Assembly: GCF_000503895.1 (NCBI RefSeq)
Contig: NC_022997.1
Location: 2,545,821 to 2,609,820, forward strand
Source of the DNA: Hyphomicrobium nitrativorans NL23
GTDB lineage: Bacteria > Pseudomonadota > Alphaproteobacteria > Rhizobiales > Hyphomicrobiaceae
DNA: 64,000 nucleotides
Direction: 5' to 3'
The position numbers and the translations under genes were made by a program. Positions 26,893 through 38,804 of the stretch are shown here, piece after piece (position 1 is the first letter of the stretch; each line of letters opens with the position of its first letter). The notes under the pieces were generated by a model, which saw nothing but the letters and a program-made list of their open reading frames with translations, had not been told where the DNA came from and made no database searches.

Positions 26893-27075
26893 CGTGAGTT
26901 CTCCCCCAGTTTCGAGAGCCGGCCTTCCCCACCTGCCGACATCACACGCACCCGACCTTCGATATGAGGTCAAGGGCGCAACAATCGCATCACGCACGAG
27001 AATCGAGGTGTCCCACGCGCTTGCGATGCAGCATGGCCGCCCACGGTGCGAAAATCAAGAATTGCGGACGGCGCC

Positions 27076-29769
<2,694 letters not shown>

Positions 29770-29819
29770 CGGCTGGTATTCCGTGTTGGTTTCATAGGAG
29801 AAAGCGAGAGGGGCTTGCC

Positions 29820-30521
29820 TTATGCGAAGGCAAGCCAGCCCTTGATGGCAAGGCCGCGGAAGATGGGCGTCAAGCGCTCGAAGCCTGCGCTTGCAAGCAG
29901 CGCTTCTTCACGCTCTTCCGACACCACGGCGACTTTTTTGAAGTTCTCAGCGTTGCTTTCCGCCACGTCGGGCGAGACGCCGTTGCAGACGGCATGGCGC
30001 TTCCAGATGCGGCGTAGAAGCTCGGTCTTGTCTTCGCCCGCGACACCGACGCCATCCACGATCGCAAGCGGTGCCCCGGGTTTCAGCCTGCTGTGAATGG
30101 CCTTCAAGAAGGCCGCCTTCGCGCCGTCGTCAGGGACGAAGTGTGCCGTCAGAATGCACGTCGCGGCATCGAAGCCGTCGTCTTCGAGCGCCTCGATGGT
30201 TGTCGTCTCCACACGGGCGCGGGCCCCGACCGGCGTTTCGGCGAGGCGGCGATGCGCGAGTTCCACCATCGGCTGATAGGTGTCGACGCCCACGAACGAC
30301 CAGTTCGGATTGTTCGCGCCAAGGCGCAGGATTTCCTCGCCGCCGCCCGCGCCCACGACAAGGATCTTGGACGGGCCGTCGGCAAGAAGCTCAAGAAGTG
30401 CGGCTTCGACAATCGAGAAGATGGCGCGCCGGCCGGGAATGAACTGTTCGGCCAGCTTCGCGTAATCGTCGAGCGTCACGTTCTCGGGAAACTTCTGGTC
30501 CTCGAACTTGAGTGTTGTCAT
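29820..30521 (-). CDS. Class I SAM-dependent methyltransferase inside the split metH operon
   Basis: 234 residues with a Rossmann methyltransferase core: motif [18 protein letters not shown], an acidic post-I residue in [13 protein letters not shown], and motif post-[22 protein letters not shown]. It sits 4 bases after the homocysteine-domain gene and 50 bases before the cobalamin half, so it must be co-transcribed and probably translationally coupled with them. Its substrate is unknown. It is not the MetH reactivation domain, which is present in the downstream gene. Confidence 0.85.
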   Translation of the reverse strand: MTTLKFEDQKFPENVTLDDYAKLAEQFIPGRRAIFSIVEAALLELLADGPSKILVVGAGGGEEILRLGANNPNWSFVGVDTYQPMVELAHRRLAETPVGARARVETTTIEALEDDGFDAATCILTAHFVPDDGAKAAFLKAIHSRLKPGAPLAIVDGVGVAGEDKTELLRRIWKRHAVCNGVSPDVAESNAENFKKVAVVSEEREEALLASAGFERLTPIFRGLAIKGWLAFA

Positions 30522-30525
30522 TGCG

Positions 30526-31587
30526 TCACCCGTGCACGAAGGGTTCGAGACCCGAAAGCCGCATTTTCGGTGCGATCTCGGGGATCTCGCGCGGGCGATA
30601 CTTGGCGGCGCGCGCGGCAATCTCACGAATGTGGTCGGGCGTGGAGCCGCAACAGCCGCCGATCAGATTGATCAGTCCGTCCTTGGACCAGGGCTCGGTT
30701 TTATCCGCCATCTCTTGCGCGTCCTCGTCGTATCCGCCCATCGCGTTCGGAAGGCCGGCGTTCGGATATGCGGAAATGCGCACGTTCGCGACCTGCGAAA
30801 GCTCGGCGACGTACGGGCGCATCAACTCCGCGCCGAGTGCGCAGTTGAGACCGATGGAGAACGGCCTCAGGTGGCGCATCGAATACCAGAACGCTTCCGC
30901 GGTCTGGCCCGAGAGCGTGCGGCCCGAGCGGTCGGTGATGGTGCCCGAGATCATGATAGGGAGCGTCAGACCCTTCTCGTCGAACGCTTCCAGCGTCGCG
31001 ACGCCGGCGGCCTTCGCATTCAGGGTATCGAAGATCGTCTCGATCAGGATGATGTCCGAGCCGCCCTCGATCAGGCCCAGCACCTGCTCCTTGTAGGCTT
31101 CGCGCAGATCGTCGAACGTGACGTTGCGGTAGCCTGGATTGTTCACGTCGGGCGAGAGGGAGGCCGTGCGGTTGGTCGGACCGACCGCCCCCGCCACGAA
31201 GCGCGGCTTGTCCGGCGTCTTCGCGTTGTACTTGTCGACGGCCGCGCGCGCGAGCTTCGCCGCCGCGACGTTGATCTCGTAGGACAGCTCCTCCATGCCG
31301 TAGTCGGCCATCGAGATCACCTGCGCGTTGAAGGTGTTGGTCTCGACGATGTCGGCGCCGGCTTCGAGATACTGTTCGTGAATCTCCTGGATGATCGCGG
31401 GCTGCGTCAGCACGAGAAGGTCGTTGTTGCCCTTCACGTCCCGCGGCCAGTCCTTGAAGCGCTCGCCGCGATAATCTTCCTCGGTCAGCTTGTGGCGCTG
31501 GATCATCGTGCCCATGGCGCCATCGATGATCAGGATGCGCTCGCTTGCTGCTTTTTCGAGCGCTTCCGCGCTCTCGATGACTTTCAT
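30526..31587 (-). CDS. Homocysteine-binding (zinc) domain of methionine synthase
   Basis: 353 residues matching only the first domain of Met[34 protein letters not shown], and the zinc thiolates in GLNCALGA and [11 protein letters not shown]. It has MetH-type rather than BHMT-type flanks. With the cobalamin-binding part in a separate gene, the two must assemble as a complex for methionine synthesis. It lies 69 bases after metF. Confidence 0.92.
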   Translation of the reverse strand: MKVIESAEALEKAASERILIIDGAMGTMIQRHKLTEEDYRGERFKDWPRDVKGNNDLLVLTQPAIIQEIHEQYLEAGADIVETNTFNAQVISMADYGMEELSYEINVAAAKLARAAVDKYNAKTPDKPRFVAGAVGPTNRTASLSPDVNNPGYRNVTFDDLREAYKEQVLGLIEGGSDIILIETIFDTLNAKAAGVATLEAFDEKGLTLPIMISGTITDRSGRTLSGQTAEAFWYSMRHLRPFSIGLNCALGAELMRPYVAELSQVANVRISAYPNAGLPNAMGGYDEDAQEMADKTEPWSKDGLINLIGGCCGSTPDHIREIAARAAKYRPREIPEIAPKMRLSGLEPFVHG

Positions 31588-31656
31588 GGTCTTCCACTCA
31601 GGTTCGAAACGAAGGACTTGCCCGCAGCGGCGGCGCGCCGGGACATTCTGAAACGT

Positions 31657-32586
31657 TCAGCTCGCGGCTTTGCGGGCTTCGAGCGGTGCCGCCCGCAGCG
31701 GGCGCAGGCCCAGAAGGTGGCAGATCGCATACACGAGGTCGGCGCGGTTCAGCGTGTAGAAGTGGAACGATTTCACGCCTTCGTCGACGAGGTCCATCAC
31801 CTGCTCGGTCGCGACGGCTGCCGCCACGAGATGGGTTGTCGCCGGATCCTCGTCCAGACCTTCGAAGCGCCGCGCCAGCCATGCCGGCACGCTCGCCCCC
31901 GTACGCACGGCAAAGCCCGCGACCTGACGGAAGCTATGGATCGGCACGATGCCGGGCGTGATCGGCACCCAGATGCCGGCTGCGCGCGCGCGTTCGAGGA
32001 AGCGCAGGTAGTGCGTGTTGTCGAAACCGAACTGCGTGATGATGCGGTCGGCGCCCGCATCGACCTTGGCCTTGAGGTTGTCGATGTCGGACTTGAGCGA
32101 CGCGCTCTCGGGGTGCTTCTCGGGATAGCCCGCCACGGAGATTTCGAAATTGGCAATGCGCTTCAGGCCCGCCACGAGATCGGCCGCGTTTTGATACCCA
32201 CCCGGGGTCGGGATGTAACTCTGGCCGACACCGCTCGCAGGGTCGCCGCGCAACGCCACGATATGGCGAACGCCCGCGTCCCAGTAGGCCTGCGCCACGG
32301 CGTCCACTTCCTCGCGGCTTGCATCCACACAGGTGAGATGGGCTGCAGGCTTCAGCGCCGTCTCGTTGATGATGCGCGCAACCGTCGTGTGCGTCCGTTC
32401 GCGCGTCGAGCCGCCCGCACCGTAGGTGACGGAGACGAACGACGGGCAGAGCGGCGACAGGCGTTCGATGGCGGCCCACAGGGCCTGCTCCATCTTCTCC
32501 GACTTCGGCGGGAAGAACTCGAACGAGACGTCGATCTCACCTGCGCCGAGGAGGCGGCTTTTGCGTTCGCTGGTTTGCGGGGTCAT
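31657..32586 (-). CDS. metF: 5,10-methylenetetrahydrofolate reductase
   Basis: 309 residues. The N-terminal VSFEFFPPKSEKMEQALW, the central VTYGAGGSTRERTH and the FAD-contacting IVALRGDP are all typical of MetF. It supplies 5-methyl-tetrahydrofolate to the split MetH encoded downstream. Its ATG overlaps the stop codon of the regulator gene (ATGA), so translation is coupled. Confidence 0.95.
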   Translation of the reverse strand: MTPQTSERKSRLLGAGEIDVSFEFFPPKSEKMEQALWAAIERLSPLCPSFVSVTYGAGGSTRERTHTTVARIINETALKPAAHLTCVDASREEVDAVAQAYWDAGVRHIVALRGDPASGVGQSYIPTPGGYQNAADLVAGLKRIANFEISVAGYPEKHPESASLKSDIDNLKAKVDAGADRIITQFGFDNTHYLRFLERARAAGIWVPITPGIVPIHSFRQVAGFAVRTGASVPAWLARRFEGLDEDPATTHLVAAAVATEQVMDLVDEGVKSFHFYTLNRADLVYAICHLLGLRPLRAAPLEARKAAS

Positions 32587-33599
32587 GGCGCGATCCGTTC
32601 CAATTTCTGCGACTTGGATGCCGGTTGCACGGCAACGTCTGGTTTCGATGCCCGCCAGAGCGAAACCGTGAGGGCTTGGCGGGCATCGGTGGCGTCGGGC
32701 GCGAGGCTCTGCACCTCTACACCGGACAGGCCCGCATCCTTGAGCCAGGATACGACCTGCCGATCCTCGAAGCCCAACCGCTCGTGGGCGTGGCGGGCGC
32801 GCAAGTCCTCGATCTCGTGCGGCGCGAAGTCGACGACGAGCAGGCGGCCGCCGGGGGCCAGAATGCGCGCGGCTTCGCGGACGGCGAGCGCGGGCTCCGA
32901 GAGATAGTGCAGCACCTGGTGCATCACGACGGCGTCCGCCACACGATCCGGCAGCGCGAGATCGTAGATGTCGCCGTGGCGCACCTCGGCGGCCGCAAGC
33001 CCGGCCGTCTTGAGACGGCTTCGGGCGTAGGCCAGCATCGACTGGTTGACGTCGAGGCCAAGGCCGCGCGTGTAGCGGCCGGCGAAGAGTTCGAGCATCC
33101 GGCCGGTGCCGGTGCCAAGATCGACGAAGACGTCGAACGTCGCGCCGTCGAAAGCTTTCACGATGGCGGCGTCGACCGCATGTTCCGACACATACAGCGC
33201 GCGAATGCGATCCCAGTCGGCGGCGTGCGCACGGAAATACTCCTGCGCTGTCGCCTCGCGCTCGCGCTTCTGGGAGTCGGCACGCTCGCCGTCGCGCAGG
33301 AGGATGGGGTCGCGCGGGTCGACGGTGTCCAGCAGGCGGCGAACGAGGCGCCCCCCCTCGGTGCGGTCGGAGACATGGAAATAGACCCAGCTTCCCTCGC
33401 GGAAGCGCTCGATCAGACCGGCCTCCGCGAGCAGCTTCAAATGCCGGCTGATGCGCGGCTGGCTTTGACCCAAGATCTGGGTGAGATCCTTGACGTTGAG
33501 CTCGCCTGCCGCGAGCAGGAGCAGGATGCGCAAACGCGTGGGCTCGGCGGCGGCCTTGAGGGCGCCCACCAGCTCCTGCGTATCGAGTGTTCCAGACAT
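32583..33599 (-). CDS. ArsR-type regulator fused to a SAM-dependent methyltransferase domain
   Basis: 338 residues. Residues 1-90 are an ArsR winged helix (AAAEPTRLRILLLLAAGELN, QPRISRHLKLLAEAGLIERF) without the metal-binding cysteines of ArsR/SmtB. Residues 120-310 are a class I methyltransferase fold (VFVDLGTGTGRMLELFAGRY, LGLDVNQSMLAYARSRL, VVMHQVLHYLSEP). It is the first gene of the met operon. The arrangement suggests a regulator sensing SAM or SAH in its methyltransferase domain; I recall a predicted alphaproteobacterial ArsR-family methionine regulator (SamR) of this type, but have not verified the match. The start at 33599 has GGAG 6 bases upstream. Confidence 0.87.
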   Translation of the reverse strand: MSGTLDTQELVGALKAAAEPTRLRILLLLAAGELNVKDLTQILGQSQPRISRHLKLLAEAGLIERFREGSWVYFHVSDRTEGGRLVRRLLDTVDPRDPILLRDGERADSQKREREATAQEYFRAHAADWDRIRALYVSEHAVDAAIVKAFDGATFDVFVDLGTGTGRMLELFAGRYTRGLGLDVNQSMLAYARSRLKTAGLAAAEVRHGDIYDLALPDRVADAVVMHQVLHYLSEPALAVREAARILAPGGRLLVVDFAPHEIEDLRARHAHERLGFEDRQVVSWLKDAGLSGVEVQSLAPDATDARQALTVSLWRASKPDVAVQPASKSQKLERIAP

Positions 33600-33620
33600 G
33601 CGCTGCTCCGCGTTTCTCGA

Positions 33621-33640
33621 AAACATATAAAGATATGTTT
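33621..33640. promoter_or_regulatory. Putative ArsR-type operator for the met operon
   Basis: A perfect inverted repeat AAACATAT-aaag-ATATGTTT, AT-rich in a GC-rich genome, 21 bases upstream of the regulator's start codon. ArsR proteins bind 12-2-12 or shorter AT-rich palindromes as dimers, so autoregulation is likely. The position at the leader suggests repression by blocking RNA polymerase. Confidence 0.65.
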
Positions 33641-34103
33641 ATGTGTCAAGAGGCATTCGGTCGATATCTTGAGGGCGAAGGCTTGGTCAGCACTCATCCC
33701 TAACCTATTATTAGCGCATGATTTTTTATCGTTGCCGAAGGATTTTTGAGGGCGCGACGGATCGGAACGGCTCGATCCGCCCCGATGTGGAGGTCGAACC
33801 CGACAGACCTTCGACTCCCGGCACGACCTCGCCGCCAGCGTCGGCCGAGGCTCTCCCGCTCGTCACGCGCGCGCTCACCCAAGACTTTTCACGGCTGCCG
33901 AAATTTCGTCCCGGGACGCCGCTAGGCTCGTGCAGCTCGACAGGGTGGTTCCACGTTCGGACCTTCAGCCAAGCCCGACCCGGATCTACGATCGCGGCTC
34001 GCGCGGCTTTGACTGGACAACGCATGCGGGCTGAGAGATTGAGGGGTAGCCGTATGCCTCAGGAAGGCACCCGGTTCGCGCCGAAACAGCGGGAGCTCAT
34101 TTG
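33641..34103. other. Divergent intergenic region
   Basis: 463 bases between the met operon operator and the mlaC-like gene. A frame exists on the + strand (33718-34104) but its product is low-complexity, lacks a ribosome binding site and looks non-coding. Both promoters must lie here; no further motif is clear. Confidence 0.4.
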
Positions 34104-34706
34104 ATGACGATGGTTGGCCAGAGCCGGTTTCACGGCAGAGCGGCATACGTGTTTGGAGCGGCGGCGCTCGCGCTTCTCGTTCTCGTGGCCAGCACGATGT
34201 CGGCTTCGGCACAACAGTCGCCCGCCGCCTACATGCAGCGCGTCGCCAACGAACTGATCGCCGCCCAGCGCTCGGGATCACAGGCCGATTTCGCGCGCGT
34301 CATTCGCAGCCATGCCGACGTGCCGTCCATTGCGATCAATGCGCTCGGCTCCTACGCGGCCAGCCTCAAGAAGTCCGACCGGCCCGCTTATTACGCTGGC
34401 ATGGTCAATTTCATCGCGCGTTACGCAGCAACGGAAGGGCCGAAGTACCCGGTCGCACGCGCCGTGATGACGGGCCAGACCAGGGAAACGGCCCAGGGTA
34501 CCTTTGTGGACAGCCGCATCACGCTTTCGAGCGGCACCAGCTACGACGTGCGCTGGCGCATCGTGCGGCGCGGCAGCGCCTACAAGGTTCGCGATGCGGA
34601 AATCATCGGCTTCGAGATGACCTCGTTCCTGAACACGCTGTTCCAGAACTACATCTCCGAAAACGGCGGCAACCCGCGCACACTGGTGCTCGCGCTCAAC
34701 CGATAA
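34104..34706 (+). CDS. MlaC/Ttg2D-like periplasmic lipid-binding protein
   Basis: 200 residues with an uncleaved-looking basic N-terminus followed by a signal peptide (YVFGAAALALLVLVAS, cleaved after SASA). ELIAAQRSGSQADFARVIRS and ARYAATEGPKYPVAR are typical of the MlaC/Ttg2D family that shuttles phospholipid between outer-membrane and inner-membrane complexes. No mlaBDEF genes are visible, so it is an orphan copy in this window. Confidence 0.83.
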   Translation: MTMVGQSRFHGRAAYVFGAAALALLVLVASTMSASAQQSPAAYMQRVANELIAAQRSGSQADFARVIRSHADVPSIAINALGSYAASLKKSDRPAYYAGMVNFIARYAATEGPKYPVARAVMTGQTRETAQGTFVDSRITLSSGTSYDVRWRIVRRGSAYKVRDAEIIGFEMTSFLNTLFQNYISENGGNPRTLVLALNR

Positions 34707-34909
34707 GTTCACGGCAACGCGAAAGCCGCGGCTTTATCCAGCATTGCGTTCGTGCTCCGGCTCATGTCATGTCGGTCGCGAAATCGACGCCATCGTTTTT
34801 CGTGATCCGCGGATGACGTCGCACTCTCACGTCGTCGTTCCGGAGCTCCGATGAAGACCGCGCCGCCACGCCCCGCCGCCTCAAAGACTACCGGCCGCCC
34901 GCCTATCTG

Positions 34910-37501
34910 GTGGATCACGTCGACCTCGACGTCGCGCTCGATCCGGAAGCGACGCGCGTTAAGGCCCAGCTCAAGATCCGGCGCAATCCGGCCGCGGAAA
35001 AGGGCGCTGCAGCGCTCGCACTCGACGGCGAGCACCTCGTGCTCGACGCCATCACACTTGACGGCAAGCCGCTTCCCGAGCGCGCCTACGATCTCACCGA
35101 AACGGAACTCGTCATTCATAAGGTGCCGGCTCGTCCTTTCACGCTCAGCGTCGAGACGACGATCGACCCGGAAGCGAACAAAGCGCTGCAGGGGCTTTAT
35201 CGCTCGCGCGGCGTGTTCTGCACGCAATGCGAGGCGGAGGGCTTCCGCCGCATCACCTTCTTCCCCGACCGTCCCGACGTGCTCGCGACCTACACCTGCC
35301 GCATCGAAGCGGATCGTGCGACGGCGCCGATCCTGCTCGCGAACGGCAACCCCGTCGAACGCGGGCGTCTCAAGGGAGGCCGCCATTTCGCGGTGTGGCA
35401 CGACCCGCATCCCAAGCCCTCGTATCTTTTCGCGCTCGTCGGCGGCGATCTCGGGCGCATCGGCTCGACATTCAAAACCGCATCGGGGCGCAAGGTCGAC
35501 CTCAACATCTACGTGGAGCACGGCAAGGAAGAGCGTGCAGCCTGGGCGATGGATTCGCTCAAGCGCTCCATGCGGTGGGACGAAGTCCGCTTCGGGCGCG
35601 AATACGATCTCGAAGTGTTCAACATCGTCGCCGTGTCCGACTTCAACATGGGCGCGATGGAGAACAAAGGCCTCAACATCTTCAACGACCGGCTCGTCCT
35701 CGCTTCGCCCGAAACGGCAACGGACGACGCCTTCGGGCGCATCGAGAGCGTGGTCGCGCACGAGTACTTCCACAATTGGACCGGCAACCGCATCACGTGC
35801 CGCGACTGGTTCCAGCTTTGCCTGAAGGAAGGGCTCACCGTCTATCGCGACCAGGAGTTCTCCGCCGACGAGCGCTCGGCCACGGTGCAGCGCATCCAGG
35901 ACGTGCGCACGCTGCGCGCGACGCAGTTCGCCGAGGACGCGGGCCCGCTCGCGCATCCCGTGCGGCCCGAGAGCTATATCGAGATCAACAACTTCTACAC
36001 GGCGACGGTTTACGAGAAGGGCGCGGAACTGGTCCGCATGATCGAGACGATCCTCGGGCGCGACGCCTTCCGCGCCGGGATGGATCTCTATTTCGAGCGC
36101 CACGACGGCTGCGCCGCGACAATCGAGGATTTCATCGCGTGCTTCGAAGACGCCTCGAAGCGCGATCTGTCTCATTTCAAGCTCTGGTACTCGCAAGCGG
36201 GTACGCCCGAACTCGTGTGCTCGCTCGCCTACGACCGGCACAAGAAATCGGCCGAGCTTAAAATCGAGCAAGCGTTGCCTCCCACGCCGGGCGACGCACG
36301 CAAGAAGCCGCTGCACATCCCGATCCGAGTGGGTCTCATCGGCGGCAACGGGCAGGAGATCCCGCTCGTCCGCGACACCGGCGAAGCGATCGAGGATGGC
36401 GTGCTCAACCTCACGCGCCGTTCCGAGACGTTCCGTTTCGTCGATGTCCCCTCGGCGCCCGTGCCTTCGCTGCTTCGCGGCTTCTCGGCGCCGGTCAATC
36501 TCACAATGAGCCTTTCGGAATCCGATCTCGCGTTCCTGATGGCGCACGACCGGGATCTGTTCAATCGCTGGCAGGCCGCCAACACGTTCGCAACCCGCAC
36601 GCTCGTCGACATGGTGCGGCGTCTCAAGAAGGGCGAGCGGGCGACACAACGGGCGACGGCATTCGCGCGCGCGCTCGAAGCGGCCGTCAGCGCGCCCGAT
36701 CTCGAACTCGCGTATCGCGCCGAACTTCTCAAACTGCCGAGCCAGAGCGACATCGCGCGCGAGATCGGCCGCAATGTCGATCCCGGACTCATTTTCCGCG
36801 CGTATCGCCAGCTCACGCGCGTCGTCGGCTCGACGCTGGGTGCACAGCTCGAAGACGTTTATCGCGCGACGCGGGATCGTGGCGCGTTCTCTCCCGATGC
36901 GGAGAGCGCGGGACGGCGCGCGCTCGGGAACGTGGCGCTCACGCTGCTCGCCGCGCGCGGGACGGCGGCGGACGTCGAGCGGCTTTCGGACCATTTCTTC
37001 AACGCGCGCAACATGACGGAAGAAGCGCACGCGCTCGTGTTGATCGCTGGGCGTTCCGGCACGCTGCGGGAGGAGGCGCTCGCGCGCTTCCACGACCGCT
37101 GGAAAGACGATCACCTCGTGATCGACACCTGGTTTGCGGCTCAGGCGCAATCGCCGCTCCGCGCAGCGTTGAGCCAGGTGAAGGCGCTCACGCGCCATCC
37201 GCTGTTCAGCCTGACGACGCCGAACAAGGTCCGCGCGTTGATCGGCGCGTTCGCACTGCAAAACCCGGTTCAGTTCCACCGGCCAGACGGCGCCGGCTAC
37301 GACTTCCTGGCTGCCCAAGTGCTTGAAATCGATGGCTTCAACCCGTCCATCGCAGCCCGTCTCCTGGGCGCTTTCCGAGCCTGGGCGACCCTCGAATCCG
37401 GCCGCCGGGCCGCAGCCAAAAAGGCTCTCCAGCGGATCGCAAAGGCCGGGTCTCTTTCCCGCGACGTGACCGAAATCGTAGCTAAGATGCTAGATCAGTA
37501 A
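34910..37501 (+). CDS. pepN: Aminopeptidase N, 5' end frameshifted
   Basis: The open frame gives 863 residues from GTG 34910: an M1 metallopeptidase with GAMENKGLN (substrate N-terminus binding) and the zinc site HEYFHNW plus the downstream Glu (LKEGLTVYRDQEF). The E. coli PepN-like C-terminal repeats are present (VAHEYFHNWTGNRITCRD core; SESDLAFLMAHDRDLFNRW). The natural start is probably ATG 34851, with GGAG 6 bases upstream. That ATG reads MKTAPPRP in another frame; one added C in the CCCC run at 34871-34874 joins it to RRLKDYRPPAYLVDHVDLDV, the usual PepN N-terminus. So 20 or so residues are lost to a 1-base deletion or sequence error. Cytoplasmic peptide turnover. Confidence 0.93.
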   Translation: MDHVDLDVALDPEATRVKAQLKIRRNPAAEKGAAALALDGEHLVLDAITLDGKPLPERAYDLTETELVIHKVPARPFTLSVETTIDPEANKALQGLYRSRGVFCTQCEAEGFRRITFFPDRPDVLATYTCRIEADRATAPILLANGNPVERGRLKGGRHFAVWHDPHPKPSYLFALVGGDLGRIGSTFKTASGRKVDLNIYVEHGKEERAAWAMDSLKRSMRWDEVRFGREYDLEVFNIVAVSDFNMGAMENKGLNIFNDRLVLASPETATDDAFGRIESVVAHEYFHNWTGNRITCRDWFQLCLKEGLTVYRDQEFSADERSATVQRIQDVRTLRATQFAEDAGPLAHPVRPESYIEINNFYTATVYEKGAELVRMIETILGRDAFRAGMDLYFERHDGCAATIEDFIACFEDASKRDLSHFKLWYSQAGTPELVCSLAYDRHKKSAELKIEQALPPTPGDARKKPLHIPIRVGLIGGNGQEIPLVRDTGEAIEDGVLNLTRRSETFRFVDVPSAPVPSLLRGFSAPVNLTMSLSESDLAFLMAHDRDLFNRWQAANTFATRTLVDMVRRLKKGERATQRATAFARALEAAVSAPDLELAYRAELLKLPSQSDIAREIGRNVDPGLIFRAYRQLTRVVGSTLGAQLEDVYRATRDRGAFSPDAESAGRRALGNVALTLLAARGTAADVERLSDHFFNARNMTEEAHALVLIAGRSGTLREEALARFHDRWKDDHLVIDTWFAAQAQSPLRAALSQVKALTRHPLFSLTTPNKVRALIGAFALQNPVQFHRPDGAGYDFLAAQVLEIDGFNPSIAARLLGAFRAWATLESGRRAAAKKALQRIAKAGSLSRDVTEIVAKMLDQ

Positions 37502-37631
37502 CACTCCGAAAATCTCTGACTCTTCTGAATTTTTCTCCCTCGACACGAGCCACACGAATCGGTGAACTAAGGGTGCGCTTCGCCGTCGTACCGCGCACGT
37601 AAAGCTCAAAAATTCGAATTTGGAGGATGGG

Positions 37632-38792
37632 ATGGCTCAGACCCTGTCGGCTTGTCCACGGGAGACGTGTGCCCCGACCGATCAGGCGGTCGCCATCCGG
37701 CCGATCCCGGCCGCGCTCGCCGGATTCCGGGACGGTGGCGGCCCTCTGCGCCTCCTCCAGGCGGCGACGCTCGTCCATGCCGGCGCCCTCGCGCTGCCCC
37801 TTGCCACACCAATCGAACTGCCCGTTACGGCCCTTTTGGCGGGCGCCTCGCTCACGGCGTTGCTCGCGCTCGCACTGCCGCGGCTTTCCGCGCAGCCGGC
37901 CGAAGAGGCGCGCAAAGATGGTCCGGCAGACGTTGCCACCGACGATCTCTCCCCGAAGGTTGAGGGCAGCGGGGCATCGCCCTCCCCGCTGCCCTTCATA
38001 GGAGAACGGATCGTGCCCGGCCGCGACGACACGGCACAACTCGCAGTCCTCGCGCGGGCGGCGCAGCGGCTCAGGCGCGTGTCTCCCGTCCGCCGACAGA
38101 TTTGGGCCGACCTGACAGCCCGCGTCAGCCACGAGTTGCGCACGCCTCTCAATGCCGTGATCGGCTTCTCCGACGTCCTCGACGCGGAACTCTTCGGCCC
38201 CGTCGGACATCCGCGCTACCGCGAATATGCACGCCACATCCGCGATAGCAGCCGCGAGCTTTTGAAATCGGCGGAAGACACGCTCGCCATCACCTGTCTC
38301 CTCGATCACGATCCGGAAGCCCGCGCGGACGCGCGCGTCGATTTCAAGGCTGCCGTTGGAGAAGCCTGGGCCTTCCACAGCGAGCCGCCGAGCCTGCACG
38401 GCCTGACGCTCGAAGCGCAAATTCCGGAGGGGCTCGAAGTTCTGATCGAGCACCGGCCGCTGAAGCAGATCCTCATCAACCTTTTCGCCGAAGCCGTTCG
38501 CCGCTCGGACGCACGCGGCACGGTCGGGCTCGTCGCCACCGTCGATGGCGACCTCGTGCAGATCGAGGTGTTTCTGAGGGGCCGTCCGGACAGCACGAGC
38601 GTCGGGCAAGCGTCGCTCCCCGTCTCGCTCGCGCACGCGCTGCTCGAACTGCAAGGCGCGACGCTGATCGAAGTCGACGATCCGCACGCAACCTGGCGGG
38701 TCGTCACCGTGCTCGAATGCGCGGCACAGAACGATTTCTTCGCGACGCCCGCGTATCAGGAAATGCGCGCGCCGGTGCAGCAGGCCTGCTGA
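37632..38792 (+). CDS. Histidine-kinase-like protein with degenerate ATPase domain
   Basis: 386 residues. Two hydrophobic segments near residues 45-85 may anchor it. The H-box ARVSHELRTPLNAVIGFSD is canonical, with the DivJ/PleC-like continuation LFGPVGHPRYREYARHIRDS. The ATP-binding region lacks a recognisable N box asparagine (ILINLFAEAVRRS) and has no DxGxG G1 box, so autophosphorylation is unlikely; it may accept or remove phosphate instead. GGAGG lies 5 bases before ATG 37632. It converges on the sensor/sigma cluster. Confidence 0.8.
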   Translation: MAQTLSACPRETCAPTDQAVAIRPIPAALAGFRDGGGPLRLLQAATLVHAGALALPLATPIELPVTALLAGASLTALLALALPRLSAQPAEEARKDGPADVATDDLSPKVEGSGASPSPLPFIGERIVPGRDDTAQLAVLARAAQRLRRVSPVRRQIWADLTARVSHELRTPLNAVIGFSDVLDAELFGPVGHPRYREYARHIRDSSRELLKSAEDTLAITCLLDHDPEARADARVDFKAAVGEAWAFHSEPPSLHGLTLEAQIPEGLEVLIEHRPLKQILINLFAEAVRRSDARGTVGLVATVDGDLVQIEVFLRGRPDSTSVGQASLPVSLAHALLELQGATLIEVDDPHATWRVVTVLECAAQNDFFATPAYQEMRAPVQQAC

Positions 38793-38804
38793 GCAGGCCG
38801 TCAC

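Noticed and set aside
33600-33720. A SAM or SAH riboswitch ahead of the met operon
   Set aside because: I looked for paired helices and conserved loops and found only the short AT-rich palindrome, which fits a protein operator better.
33718-34104. A 128-residue frame between the met operon and mlaC
   Set aside because: No ribosome binding site, low-complexity product and it lies where both promoters must be.
34709-37318. An 869-residue frame opposite pepN
   Set aside because: Shadow frame; Arg/Glu-rich composition typical of antisense reading in high-GC DNA.
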